Assembly (NCBI GenBank): GCA_004835665.1
Contig: RBKR01000018.1
Span: forward strand, 248,001-312,000
DNA from: Phoma sp. XZ068
Lineage: Eukaryota; Ascomycota; Dothideomycetes; Pleosporales; Didymellaceae
Direction: 5' to 3'
Length of the DNA: 64,000 nt
Below the pieces are notes generated by a model. It ran no database searches, was not told where the DNA came from, and saw only the letters and a list, made by a program, of their open reading frames with translations. Below, piece after piece: positions 45,160 through 57,531 of the stretch (the stretch's first letter is position 1; every line of letters starts with the position of its first letter). Position numbers and translations under genes: made by a program.

Positions 45160-45854
45160 AGGCCTCCAGGATCCTTCCTCCTAACTCTCTTGTGCTAATT
45201 TCTGCGTTCGTGGTTGACTTCAGTTCGGTTTGTTTGCGTGTTGTAAACCTCCAGCCACACTTTGGAGGATGTGAGTACTTGTAGGAGTGTATTTTTCCGT
45301 GACGATACCCTTACGCGACGACGCCCGCATGCGACAACTGTTTCCATGTGGCACAGGCCATGAGTGGTTTTACTGGCTTTGTATATAGACGCACTCCAGA
45401 TGAAAGTTATTGGACCCACAATCGATAATCGTGTCCTTGTCTTGTAACGCAGTCATGTCTTTCATGTGTTTGTACTGCCAGGCAGGAGCTGAGGTGTCTG
45501 AACACTTCCAGGATGACACACCAGCGTTGGATTGTGTAGCAAACACGCCACGGCGGCTCCCGACTCATCCAGGGTAGATTTGTATTTGGCACACCCGCGT
45601 ATCCTTCACTGCCATCATGCTGGACATATTCATCAGAACGCCAGGAACTTATTAACTGGTGCATCGCTACCTGCTCTTATTTACAGGTCATGCAGCAGCA
45701 CTCTGTCTGATCTAGTTGATGGTTGCAAGCACGTATATATTTTTAACGACATGGTACAAGCGTGGCTTGATCCTTCTGAAGTTGGTTTGACGGTGGATAA
45801 CCTCAAGGGTGGTTTATGTATTCATGAATGAGCTATGTCTAGGTGTTGCAGCGT
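45160..45854. other. Convergent 3' flank region
   Basis: About 695 bp between convergent genes; no gene seen. Confidence 0.45.
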
Positions 45855-48521
45855 TCAGTGCCTCTCCTTCTTGCCCTCCCACTCCAAGCGCTCAGCGAGC
45901 TGCTCCCACATGGGTTCTGCGCCTACTCTGCCTACGCTTCGTAGACCTGCCGTAATGAACGGTAGGAGTCTTGCGAACTCTTTGTCAACCATCTGAAGCG
46001 TTTCTGTAGGGCTGCGGCCCACTGATCGTCTTGTGATTTTCCTGGTCACAGCTCCTTCAGCATTGTCAATGTCGTCGTCCGTATCTGAGAGCTGCACTTG
46101 ATCCAACAGCGGCATGCTGCTCTTTCTTCGCGCCGCTGATGGCCGTGTGCGGTTGGTGTCCCTGCCATCGAGATCCGTAACGGTCTTCGCGAACAGTATA
46201 GCAAGGTCCAGCAGCTCAATGACAGCGTTGTGGATGGGCTTGAGGTCGCTTGACAGTAAGGCTCGCTCCTGTAGCCTCGCCACGTACTTGACATGAATGT
46301 CTGCCATTTGGTCGATGTCCTCGGCTTTCTCCATTGAAGCCTCCATGTCTAGGCTTGTGAAGGCAACCACTGTCTCAGTGTAGTAGGAGCGAAGTATATC
46401 AACAAACCAAGTGAGTCGATGTTGGAGTTTGTATGTGAGATTTGCGGCGAGTTTGATCTTGTGAGAGCGCGTTGGCCGAGCTCGTTGGAGCAGGTATTTG
46501 GCACGGTACGCCTGTAGAAGGGCGGTGTGAAACTGTTGATAAACGGGCATGGCGGAGCGTTGAATTATGTTCAGAATTGACCAGTGCAGCTAGAGAAATG
46601 ATCAGCGTTATCATATCATGTCTGGGTATCGTCTTACTGAATAGTCGACAGACACAGCCGCCAGCCCTTTCACGGACCGGGCTTGCTCCTTGCTCTTAAC
46701 CGAGCGCACCACAATCTTCTCGGCATCGTGCACGTGTAGCACATCACCAAAGATGCTTCGAGCAAGCTCCGTGAGCATGTATCGGTCGCTCCATCCTCTA
46801 TGTCCAGAGTCCATCCGCTCGAAGACAGTGTTTGCAAAGTTTTCGAACACAGCTCCGTTGCTGCCCAGGTACAACATTTTGAAAACGTTCAAGATGCGCA
46901 TGAGGCCTTGAGTATCGAAGATATGCGCACGTAGGGATGTAGATGCAAGAGAGTACTTGCTTCGAATCCATTTTTCAAAGCCGGCATTGAATAGCTCTGG
47001 AAACGGAGACAGGGGAACGGCAGCTGAATGACCACAAACAGATTGGTGGTCAAGGGGTGGTTCAGACTCCAGCTCGTTCAGAAGTACATGGCCGTACCCA
47101 AGCTCTTTGAGGAAGACGATGCTCTTTCCAGTGTTGAATATCTTCATAGCGGCCGGTTGCAAAAACGATGGTGACCGCAACTGATTCTGCGCATCACGTC
47201 GTAACACATAACGATCGTGCCACATTGAGGCTACATCGCTGCCAGAGTCATTCTCGAAGACGAAGAACGTCTCGTCATTAGCCCCCAACTCACCATTCTC
47301 CATCCATTGCCGGATCGGCTTTAGGTAGGTTCGCAAACAGTCGAAGAGCATAATTGAGAAGAATTCAAAACTTGATTTCTGGAGTGTCATTTGTGCGAGT
47401 GTGGTTTGGCTGAAGAGCTCTTCCAAATGGCTGAACGGATTTACGAGGAGCCGTGGCTCGACATCCGACACGACCTGCGACAGGCGAAGGATTTGCTCAG
47501 ACTCAACCCGAACATCGTTGTACAGCGTCAACAGGCTCACCGCCACTGGTGATTCAGGGACAAGGTAGCGTCCTTGCAATTGCGAAAGTCGATTATCGTA
47601 GTCCAAAAGGCGTTTTCGTGTAGTGGCTTCGAACGTTTGGATTAGCGGTAAAGTAGATGGCCGTCTCGTCCACTGCCTCAGTCGGAGAATGTCTTTGCCG
47701 ATGCTCGCAAGCTGGGACAGGAGGTGGTCCACAGTGGCCGGTATAGCGTGGCTTAGCTTGAAGCGAGCGTTGACGCGCACACTGCTTCGTTCCTTGTCCA
47801 TAGTATAGAGACTTGTCTGTAGCCCAGCCAGCATGAAAAGAGTCTCTCTGACAGCTTGGAGCTCAGTTATTTCAGTCTTGGCGCCATCTTCAGGCCGAGG
47901 TGAGGACCAGAACTGTGTCGCTTCAACGTCTGACACGAGCGCATCAATGGTTGCTTCAACGCATGACCCTGGATCGTATGTGAAGTCCTCGTCGACGCTC
48001 GTCGCCGGCGTGGGCTGCTTCTTCTGTTTTTTTCGCTCCTGAGGGACTTGTTCATCGCCAGAAGACTCAACGGCATAGTCAATGTCTTTCCATATGTCCT
48101 CGTCGCTGTATGGATCCTCTTCCAGCATCTCGCTCCATGTTAGCTGCGGTGGCGGGCTTGGTGGCTTTAGCAGATCCAGTGTCTCGACTCGAGTATTCTC
48201 CAGAGGTCTGTCAGATAGCAGAAGTAGAAGTGAGAGGAAATCCGGTTTGAATTTGTTCGTAACGCCCTCTAACTTTTGCAGCCGCAGCTGCAACGCATCA
48301 GCCAGATCATCGCGATTTTTGACGCGGCATTTCTCATCCAGGCCAGCAAAACTGTTCTTGACATCAAATTGGTTCGTTCGAGCATACTGATGCCCGCGCA
48401 GGCCTCTTGCTGCGAGAGCTTTTGCGCGTTTGTAGGCCTGTTTGTTGGTGGCAGGGTCGAATTGCAGGATTGAGTGTATGAGCTCATCCGTAAGACCCGC
48501 TATCTTCGCGTTCTGGGCCAT
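45855..48521 (-). CDS. Gamma-tubulin complex component GCP5 (Spc97/Spc98 family)
   Basis: Exons (minus) 48521-46638 and 46589-45855 give 872 residues. The N-terminus (TDELIHSILQF...AYKRAKALAARGLR), the PQLTWSEMLEEDPYSDEDIW block and the long helical GRIP1/GRIP2-type region match the Spc97/Spc98 superfamily and look most like GCP5 (S. pombe Mod21). GRIP1 bundle sequence runs about 220-480; the gamma-tubulin-binding GRIP2 part includes FEKWIRSKYSLASTSL, then LHWSILNIIQRSAMPVYQQF across the intron and KLQHRLTWFVDILRSYY. GCP5 helps assemble the large gamma-tubulin ring complex that nucleates microtubules at spindle pole bodies and septa. A disordered segment near residues 765-815 carries Ser/Arg motifs. 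Confidence 0.88.
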
Positions 48522-48784
48522 GTCGCCGTGCGCCTAGTCTGAGGCTCATTGAGCTTCTATTTGTTGACTGTAGCGGCGTGTGCTGCACTGTTGTGGTTGT
48601 ACGCGTTGGGTGCCAAGGTCAACGTGCGCCGCTTGCTTCCGTGACCCACTCACCGGCGCACCTTCCCAAAAGTGGCTTGGCACATTACGCAACTCCCCAG
48701 GTGAAACTTATCAACGATGCGCAGATCATCTCCGCAAGACAGGACAATGTTTGCGTCCTCGTCTTACCGCACCTCTCATACATC

Positions 48785-50097
48785 ATGGCGCTGCCAAAAA
48801 GCATGCGCATCCTGGCGGGCGCCACAATATGCGTCTTCGTATTCTTGTTCGTCAAGATCTTGAACGCGCCGTCTGCAGGGAACCTGCAGGTACCGACCAA
48901 AGTTCCACTGGGAGAAGATGGACATTGGAAAGACCCACAGCTAGATCGTAGGTCGACTTGATATATTTCATACAGAAATGTTGGAGGAGCTGACAGATAC
49001 CCCCAGCATCCGGTGAGCCTCCAGAGCCGCTTCGACGAGTCGATGGCAACAACTACGCACCGAACAACCCGAACAGCGCACGCATCAATGCTACTCTTCT
49101 GAGCTTGGTACGCAACGAGGAGATCGATGATCTACTTCAGAGCATGCATGATCTCGAGAGGACATGGAACCACAAGTTCAACTATCCGTGGACCTTCTTC
49201 AATGATAAGCCGTTCACCGAGGACTTCAAGAAGCGGACACGGGCTGCAACAAAGGCGGAAGTGCGATATGGTACGCATGAAACAAGCAGGTCTCATGACG
49301 CTGATGTTGACTTCTGAACAGAACTCGTTCCTGCCGAACACTGGGATGTTCCCTCGTGGATCAACGAAGACCTCTACCAAGAATCCGTCTCCCTCCTTCA
49401 GGCGCAGAAAGTGCAATACATGGAGAAGAAATCATACCACCAGATGTGCAGATGGAATAGTGGCATGTTCAGCGAGCATCCAGCTCTGAAAGACGTGCAG
49501 TATTACTGGCGAGTCGAGCCAAACGTCCACTTCTTCTGCGACGTCGACTATGACGTTTTTGCATGGATGCAGGATCACAACAAGACCTACGGCTTCAACA
49601 TCAACATCTACGATAGCGCTGAGAGTGTTGCGACACTATGGCCGGAGACGAAGAAGTTTCTCGACGATCACCCCGACTATGTGCACCCAAACAACGCACG
49701 CGAGTGGCTGGAGGATGGCAAGAGAAGGCCGGACAACAATAAGAAGGCCAACGGGTACTCGACATGCCATTTCTGGTCCAACTTCGAGATTGGCGACCTG
49801 AGCTTCTGGCGCAGCAAAAAGTACCGCGATTATTTCGACCACCTCGACCGCGCCGGTGGCTTCTTCTACGAACGATGGGGTGATGCGCCTGTGCACAGCG
49901 TTGCACTTGGTCTATTTGAGGATAAGAACAAGATCCACTGGTTCCGCGACATCGGTTACCAGCACATTCCTTTTTTCAACTGCCCGAACAGTCCGAAGTG
50001 TAAGGGCTGCGTTACGGGTCGTTTCACCGACGGCGAGCAATGGCTGAATAGAGAAGACTGCAGACCATTATGGTTCAAGTACGTCGGCATGGACTGA
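48785..50097 (+). CDS. GT15 alpha-1,2-mannosyltransferase (Kre2/Mnt1/Ktr family)
   Basis: Exons 48785-48947, 49007-49270 and 49322-50097 give 400 residues. It is a type II Golgi protein: short cytosolic tail, one membrane anchor (about residues 7-27, ILAGATICVFVFLFVKIL), stem, then the GDP-mannose-dependent catalytic domain. GT15 hallmarks are ATLLSLVRNEEIDDLL, RTWNHKFNYPWTFFNDKPF, YHQMCRWNSGMF, YYWRVEPNVHFFCDVDYDVF (metal-binding DxD-like site), NGYSTCHFWSNFEIG and FFYERWGDAPVHSVAL. The enzyme extends O- and N-linked mannan chains on secreted and wall proteins. Divergent from GCP5, sharing a 263 bp promoter region. Confidence 0.94.
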
Positions 50098-51015
50098 GCC
50101 TTGGGTTGAGTTACCATTCCAATGGCCCGCGATACATTACGCGGCGCCACGGCTGAGCAGGCTCAGCATTAAGCATACATCTGTACATGTACACTATATC
50201 ACGATCTCCATCACAAGCGTACACTGGGCGGCGTTTGGAAGGACAGATGTGCACCTCGGCCATCTTGAGCCTTGAGCATGATGGCAGATTTGTCATCTAC
50301 ATATACCAATAGACCGTTGCTTCTCATGACAGTACTCAGCCTTACACTAAATGCACCTCATTGAAGTAAACGTAGCCTAGCTTCTTATTGGAGCAGCTCG
50401 TTGAATGCTTGATGCAGGCAATGTCTTACTGTCAGTTATTCGTAATAGTCAAATGTTGCAAACTCCCCAATATGACTATGGGCACACAATGCTGTTGGTG
50501 ATCTTTCAACTCGAAATCGATCCGAGACGGAGCCCTGGAGGTCATCAATGCTAGCGGGGTAGCAAGATGAACTGGATGTGTAATCGAGAGGGTATCGTGC
50601 GGCACACGAGGAAGGGCGACTTGGAAATGTACGCGAGAGGAGGTGCAAGACTAGCCGAGCGTGCGCAACCTCACCCATGGTTCTTACCCACAGAAACCTC
50701 AACACCACGAATCAATCATCAAATTTCATCGCCAAAACAATAAGGCACAGCCATTGCAACATAACTGTAGAGTTGCAGTATCATCGAAGCACGTAAGTAG
50801 CAGCTTCACGAGAACTTCTGTTGAAAAACGTAGAAGAAGTACATTCGCCGCGTGGGTATAGAAGGCCCTAAACTCCACCTACACGCAATCTATCATCAAG
50901 ACGGAATATTGTTAACTCCTGAGAAAAACCAGACGCTGACCCGCAGACAGCGCCGAATCAGCAAGACAAGATACCAGGAAGAAGAAATAGAGAAAAGGAA
51001 AAGGAAAAGAACAAT
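50098..51015. other. Intergenic, mannosyltransferase 3' flank
   Basis: About 920 bp; no gene is supported, though an upstream exon of the small membrane ORF at 51016 cannot be excluded. Confidence 0.4.
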
Positions 51016-51183
51016 ATGCGCCATCCCGCTGCACCAACAATAATTGCCGTCCTTCTCGGTTTCTTGGCCTTCATGATAATATGGGGGAGAATTAGAGGCG
51101 ACGGCCACCACGAGGGGAATCCGCATCCAGAAGATATACCCAAGAGGAGAGTGGAAGAGCCAGAAGACACCGAAGACAATTAG
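51016..51183 (+). CDS. Small single-span membrane protein ORF, 55 aa
   Basis: ATG at 51016 to TAG at 51181-51183. Residues 8-23 are strongly hydrophobic (TIIAVLLGFLAFMIIW), followed by a basic Gly/Arg stretch and an acidic, Pro-rich tail ending EEPEDTEDN. This is a plausible single-pass anchor with a charged soluble tail, the general shape of small subunits or assembly factors of membrane complexes. Its stop overlaps the stop of the convergent AT-hook gene. The purine-rich sequence just upstream gives no clear splice acceptor. Short length makes chance occurrence possible, so confidence is moderate. Confidence 0.42.
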   Translation: MRHPAAPTIIAVLLGFLAFMIIWGRIRGDGHHEGNPHPEDIPKRRVEEPEDTEDN

Positions 51184-52059
51184 TCAATCCTCAGTGGAGG
51201 ACTTTCCTGCTGCTGCTGCTGCTTTCGTAGAGCAAGCTTCTCTCTGTAGAGCTTGCTCTTCTCCCCAGGGGTTAAGTGGGACTGCGAATTCCGAGGAGCA
51301 CGCTTCTCTGAATCCTTGGCCCCTGCCGGTCGACCACGTGCTCTCTTCTCTTTTGGAGACGTATTTGGGTCATTGGGCCGGCGACCACGCTTGGGACGTA
51401 GAGGAGAAAGGGAGGAGGAGGGAAAGGCATTCAGAGTGGGGTCCGCAGCCCCGACCAGAGAACCAACATCCTCTCCAATGGAGGGATGTTGGAAACTTGG
51501 TGATGTGGAGGGGATGGTGATCGGATCAGCCCGCACCGGTAGAAACACCGAGAGCGGATTGTACTTGCCCTCCCAGCGCGAGAGAACGTCGCTCCAGACC
51601 GAGAACTCTTCATCAGTGAGCACGCGAGTACACCCGAGCCTCATGACCTCACTGAAGAGAAAACAATGCTCTTCCTCGGAAAGCAAAGGCGAGCACAATG
51701 CAGACATTGCTTGGAGAGCAAATTTGTTGACCCACATTGCCTTTTCTTCACCGGGAAGAGCTGATCTCCAACCCTCTATCCAGAGGGTGGGATACTGCGC
51801 AGCGTCAGCAGAGCAAGCAACAATTTGGAGGCGGTTATATACCTGCTGATTATTCTGGAATGGTGCGGATTCGACACCGTAATAGGGGTACGCTTGTCCA
51901 ACCATGGCCATGATATCATTGCCTAAATATCATTAACAACCAGCACGAACATTAGAAAAAGACACAGCGGAATAAAAGGGCACGCAGCATGGTGGAACTA
52001 TATTACAAACAATGCTGGAGGCAACTAGGGTGTTAGGACTACTAACTATACCAAGACAT
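51180..52059 (-). CDS. AT-hook-like hypothetical protein, 251 aa
   Basis: Exons (minus) 52059-52047 (13 nt) and 51922-51180 give 251 residues starting MSWYSNDIMAMVGQAYPYYG; a shorter model starts at the ATG at 51911 and drops the first eight residues. The 124 bp intron begins GTTAGT and ends TATTTAG. The first 125 residues form a probable helical domain (LWIEGWRSALPGEEKAMW; FSVWSDVLSRWEGKYNPL). The C-terminal half has two AT-hook-like cores, KRGRRPND and RARGRPAG, in a Lys/Arg-rich disordered stretch ending in a glutamine run. DNA binding in the nucleus is likely by motif; the family itself is not one I recognise. Confidence 0.65.
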
Positions 52060-53238
52060 GTTGAAGGTGTAATAGTGTGTTGGGGTGTTTAGTGTTAAGA
52101 GATGGTAATGTTGATATGGGGGTGATGTGATGGGAAATGGATAGGAATGTGAAGATGAGCAATTGAAAGATTTTATGATCTCCAATCCGTGAACCTTGGT
52201 TCAGTTAAAAACAGTTGATTATTCTTAATTATTCTCAAGAATAATCAACATGCTCACGTTCACCATAGTTCACGAGAGGGGCAACCCAGAAAAGGAGACG
52301 AATTTGGCCAACAGACGACTTTAGCACAGCATTGAGAAGATAATAACGGGCTCTTCACAGCTCCTCAACCATGAGCCGCATCAGAATATTGTTTTCACAG
52401 CTTGATTTAGGATGTCAATGTTTCAAACATGTGCTGTCAACCGCGGTTGAGACCACGGACATCATGAGGCCGCGGCACAGGCTCTGGAAGCTTCGAGACC
52501 CCTAAACCTCATTGTAGCTCAATACTTCGGAAACCCTGGGCGGTGAAGGTATTTTTTGTTCAATGGAACTGTCAGATCAATTTGGCAGCTACAGTACAGT
52601 CTGTACGATGTTGGCAGAGCACAAGAACATCGAGAAGTCCTCACGTAGTTGAAAGTTCGACATCTGTCATCGCTTGTATGAGGATCACTACCTTCGTTCA
52701 CGCGTTTATTCTGACACCAATCAGGGTCCCAAGCACAGAACCTGTATTCCGAAAGAAGAAGTATATGCGTCCCAATATCAGATCGAGGAAACCGCAGGCA
52801 TCCATACCAAACTTTGAGCAGAGAAAACAACATTGTTCACAGTCTTCCATTAGTTGATCGAACAATAATGTCTGAGGTTAGTGCTGGGCGCACTGAAAAT
52901 CAGACAAGGGGACAAAGGCGGAGCGGCAGTACCGGCAACAGGAATGGATGATGAATACGTAGTTTACAGTCAGGAAATGGCCGACACCAAATGAAAAAGC
53001 CAAGCTCGCAACTCATGAGGTCTCAATTATAAAAATCTTGTTCGACTTCGATTAGGTATACGTTAGGAGCATGCCTGCCGCCTAATGCGTAGCAGAAACA
53101 ACACAGTGCGTCCGCCGGGAACCGTTGGCTTGAATTGCAGATGAAGACACGCAAACAGGGCAATTACAGCCAGTCCTCTGCGACAATCACACGAACATAT
53201 CCGTATTAGATGTAGTTTACAATGCAGAATGCATCATC
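52060..53238. other. 1.2 kb AT-rich spacer
   Basis: No gene is supported. It contains the hairpin at 52214-52249 and a nearby smaller inverted repeat TGAACC-TT-GGTTCA. Confidence 0.45.
52214..52249. repeat. Perfect 13-bp inverted repeat with 10-bp spacer
   Basis: GTTGATTATTCTT at 52214-52226 is matched exactly by AAGAATAATCAAC at 52237-52249. It would form a stable AT-rich hairpin or bind a dimeric protein; it lies about 150 bp before the presumed start of the AT-hook gene. Confidence 0.6.
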
Positions 53239-55552
53239 TTATAGTTTGCTCTTGAGCTGCGATGCACCGCCTTGATCTCCTGCCTTCAACACCTCATCCT
53301 TAGCGAACTGCTCATAGTACTTTAAGCTTCCCGGGTTTGCCAGTGTACCACTGGGCTTGATGATCTTGCCGGATACAATTTGCTTGACCGGCAACTCCAC
53401 CTTCTTGAGGTTCACGGTCGTCTGCGATGGCGTCAGTATTTATCTCACAGATTGCTTGGGATATACATGCTGGAATGTCCCACGTCTGGAACACGTATCT
53501 CGGCACATGTCTTCGGCTTCTCTCGCTCGCGATCTTATCTTTGATGCGCTTCACCAAGGCCTCGTTGTAGTCGTATTCTTCGTTCATCTTCAAGAACAGC
53601 ATTACGCTTTCGTCGTTGTCCTGCGGCCGCCGCTGCCCGACACAGATGCTGTCAGCCACTTCGGGGAAATACGTTTCGATCACCGAGTAGATCTCAGCCG
53701 AGCCGAAACGCACGCCGCTAGGATTTAGCACGCCATCTGCGCGACCCAGGAACAAAACTTGGCCAGTTGTAGGATGTATTTGTATGAAGTCGCCGTGCGT
53801 CCAAACGCGTGGGAAGCGTGTATAGTATGCGTTCTGGTACCTCTGGCCGCTCTCGTCGCCCCAGAAGAATACAGGTTGATTTGGAAACGATGCAGTCGCA
53901 ACGAGCTCACCAGGTTCACCGTGTGGTACAGCGTTTCCAGGCCCATCTTCGATAGTGCTGTCGAAGACCTCCAATTTCGTTCCTAGACATGGCCCTTGGC
54001 ATCCTCCGGTATAGACAGGGTCGAGAGGGTTCTCGATGCCAAAGCAACCTGCGAGATCGGTGCCGCCGGAAATGTTGCGCAGATGAGCTTTGGAAGGGAA
54101 TCCAACATCGTAGAACCATTCAAACTGTGAATCAGAAAGAACCATTCCAGTCGTACATACGGAGCGCAGCGCAGACAAGTCGAATAGATTCTTTGGAACA
54201 ATGTCGCGTTTCTGAAGTTCCTGGAGGAAGCGAGGAGATGTGCCAAAGTCAGTGACGCGCTGTTCCTCAAGAATGGATAGGAATTTCTGCGCTGATGGGA
54301 TAAAGGGTGATCCATCGTACAGTACGGATCGACTGCCAAAAAGGCAGCATTGTACAGAGACAAGATACATGATCCAGCCAGTCTGTCAAGAGTAAGCTTC
54401 TGTTTGGATATCTATACTCGACTTCTTACCGTGGTATACTGCAGCACTACATTGTCAGGACCCATCTCCCGGTGCAGGATGCCCTCTTTCGTCACACTGA
54501 TCAACACTCCACCAGTGGAGTGGACGATGCACTTGGGAACGCCAGTAGTGCCACTGGAGTACACAATCAGGAATGGGTCCCTGAAAGCTCCTCTTTCAAA
54601 AGTCAAAACCTCATTTCCGTTGGCAGCCTTGACGAAGTCTTCGAGAGTGACGCTTCGTTGCATATCCTGTAGACTAGCCGGCTTTCCTGGGAAACGAGGT
54701 TGCGTGACAACTTCTTTGAACTCAGCCACGCCCTTCATACCCTCTACGATCTCTTTGATCTTTGGGCGCAAATCCATGGTTTTTCCATTGTAGACAGTCC
54801 AGTCATCGATGAAAACGTATGCAGGCTTAATCTGTAAAAGTCGCTCCAGTATGCCTTTGGTTCCCATATCTGTACTGCTTGAACTGAATAGACCTCCTAG
54901 ACTCACAATTGCCATGAAGGTTACGAAGGTATCGAAGCTGGTACTTGCAACAACTGCAACCCGATCACCCTTCTTGACCCCTTTAACGCGAAGAGCATTT
55001 GCAAGCAAAGCCACCTTTCGCCTCAGCTCACTCCATGACAAGTGCCGTACTTCCGTATTTCCCTCACGCACTTCTGTCAGTGCGATTTTGGTGTCTTCCT
55101 TGTGCTCTGTGGTTCGTCTTGAAGGGTCTGTGGGTGAAGCTGAGTACAATATGTTCTCGGCAAAGTTCAGACGCGTGCCTTCGAACCATTGTGGTATACT
55201 GTCCATGGGTATTGAGGTGTCTACAACCTTTCATTATGTTAGCCGACGGTAGGTCGCAGAATTTGTTTAACAAACCTTGCGGTAGCTACCTTCGTAGATC
55301 AATCCGCTGGTGTTCCACATATCCTCCCAAAAGTCAGTGCGATTGTCGCCGACGCTCCAGTCATACAATTCACGGAACGTCTATTCCACTTCTGTCAGCT
55401 GACATTCTCGATTAGTATTGGCACACATGTCAACCTACCTGCATGTTCAGCCCTCTTTTCTGGTTGGCTGATTGCATGAACTTCCACATCGCCGTTGACT
55501 TTGGGTCTGGATGCTGCCATAGTTTCCGCGGTACTGTAGTTTCAGACGACAT
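53239..55552 (-). CDS. Acetoacetyl-CoA synthetase
   Basis: Exons (minus) 55552-55439, 55380-55276, 55227-54430, 54382-53471 and 53421-53239 give 703 residues, normal for the family. It activates acetoacetate to acetoacetyl-CoA with ATP in the cytosol, feeding ketone-body carbon into sterol or acetyl-CoA metabolism. The N-terminal ACAS-like segment (LWQHPDPKSTAMWKFM; SIPQWFEGTRLNFAENIL) precedes the adenylate-forming domain, with P-loop VYSSGTTGVPK near residue 304, RNISGGTDLAGCF, WTHGDFIQIHPTTGQVLFLGRADGVLNPSGVRFG, and the C-terminal lysine in VSGKIIKPSGTLANP. Frame across the last junction requires a GC-AG intron (53422-53470, donor GCATGT); no GT donor restores it. Confidence 0.93.
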
Positions 55553-56032
55553 TTCTCGTGCTTAATTGAGAGATTGTGGTTGAAGATTGAGTTCGGTAAG
55601 TTTTGTTGATGGTGTTGATTCGGCAATTGCTCTGCGGGGATACCGTTCGGATATGTGGCTCGGCAAGATAAGGATGTAGAAACAAATAGGTGACGACAGA
55701 AGAGCCAGAACGAGGATTCAGTTTTCAAATCGTAGGTCCAACCTGAAAAGGCTCGGATGCATACAAACGCAGATCGATATCCGAGGGTCGTCGAGAATGT
55801 GAGGTGAATTGGCGATGTCGCTGCCCCATGGGGTAGATTGTTCCGCGTACGGAACCATTCCGAATTGAGAGAGATGGAAAGGTTCAGCCGAGCCAACCGG
55901 CACACCTTCGCACAGACAATCGTGGTCGCACTGAACGGGACGTCAATGGCACACACTGCTCCTTACACAAATATACATGCGATTAAATACATTACTAGTA
56001 CCCGTTGTGTCCATACTAGTCTACCATTCCGC
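55553..56032. other. Intergenic, acetoacetyl-CoA synthetase promoter
   Basis: About 480 bp, no gene seen. Confidence 0.45.
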
Positions 56033-57531
56033 TCAGGATGAGTTGCTGTTGTCCGCGCAGGAGAAAGCTGAGTCAATGGACCCGTCTTTGTATGCATCCA
56101 TGATCTGCACAATAACTCCATACGTTCCACCGACAGTCAGGAATGCCGAGATGATGATCAGGACAATATGTAGGCCATACAAGGTCTTCTTCCACAGATT
56201 GCCACGCCAGTAATCGGGGTGGTCGTAAATCCACAGCCACCCAGGCAAGCCCAATGCCAGAGGAGCGAATGCGATACTGCCCGCCAGTGACAGCAGGTAG
56301 TTGAAAATCGGCACTCCCGACGCAATCAGGAAGCTGATGATTGTCATGCCAATGACACATCCAAACCATGTTCCCCAATGGACCGCGGTATTGGCCTGCA
56401 GATGCTTCGATTTTCGGAGTATCCTTACGAACACGTATTTTGCGCTAACATGGACATAGAGTGCTCCACTAACGCAAAGACCGATGAGCCCTATTCCATA
56501 CGCAACCTTCTTGACCAATGGGCCAGCACTGCCGAGCGAAGGGGATGCCACCCACTGTCCACAGTACTTGTAAACCACAAGACTGAAGGATAGGTATGCG
56601 GCTGTCACAATACCCATGCACCAGCTTACTGCCTTGGAAAACTCTTTGGGGTTCCTCATCTCAGACATAACAGGCAGAAAGGCTGATGTTCCGGCACCAG
56701 AGCAGAAAATTGTGGAAGCCGCGGTAATTCCAGCAGCAAAAGTCGGGCTGGCGATGACGTGGTATCCGAATTCGTAGTCTCCGGTCTGAGGCGCCGCGGC
56801 TGGGCGATCGAGTGTAGTCACTCCGACACTGTGACCATGTCAGCATATATTCAAAGTTTTGGAGTTGAAGAGACTAACACAACGATGAAGACAGCAATGA
56901 AGACTGAAGCAAAGCCAGCCCATGTGATCCATGTAAGCTTTTCAAATCTTCGAATACTCGCACACAAGCCAATCATAAGGGCTGCAATGATGGAGAAGTA
57001 GTTCGTGCAGAGAGAATGATTTGACAGAGCATTGAGGGCAGTCGACACACCAACCATGCCGGACGCTCCGACAATGATGAAGGCGACTAGGAAGAGAATT
57101 CCTGAAATCTCCTTCACGACTCTTCCGCCGACAAGTTGGCCCATGTCAGCGATACTGTGGCAACCCGGGTGGTTGGCTTTGAATTGTCCCTGGACGAGGG
57201 CGCACCAGGTGTTAAGGAACTGCCAGCCGAGGACGTTAATGGCGCCGGGAAGGGCTCCAAGGGTGAACATCGCGGATGGGATAGTAAGGACACCGGTTGC
57301 GAAGATGACTGTTTCCCCATGTTGTCAGTTCATGATGTCGGTAATAACGCAGATGTACTGACGCTTCAAAAAGATCACCGCTGTGTGGATCCATGAAACC
57401 GTTCGAAAGTTGACAAGACCCTCTCCTGTCCTGAAGACTTCACCATCTTCAAGATCGGCTTTGCCAATGTTGATGCTGTCGGTACTGCTATGGGCTGGCT
57501 CAATGGTGTCCTGATGCTTCTCGTTCGACAT
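56033..57531 (-). CDS. Mtr-type neutral amino acid permease (Aa_trans family)
   Basis: Exons (minus) 57531-57363, 57308-56879 and 56828-56033 give 464 residues with about eleven membrane helices after a hydrophilic N-terminus of about 45 residues. LIFATGVLTIPSAMFTLGALPG, GWQFLNTW and HSIADMGQLVGGRVVKEI match the N. crassa Mtr group of proton-coupled neutral aliphatic and aromatic amino acid transporters of the plasma membrane. The start is the ATG at 57531, as upstream extension has only GTG. A TGATAA motif (57575-57580) sits just upstream, fitting but not proving nitrogen control. It lies beside a group of C-N hydrolase and oxidoreductase genes. Confidence 0.9.

Noticed and set aside
42643..45854. 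Retroelement around the 44152 gene
   Set aside because: No long terminal repeats, reverse transcriptase or integrase motifs; only duplicated intron borders were found.
51194..51849. Plus-strand frames over the AT-hook gene
   Set aside because: Overlapping shadow frames with no splice logic or motif; the minus frame shows paired AT-hook cores and a coherent helical domain.
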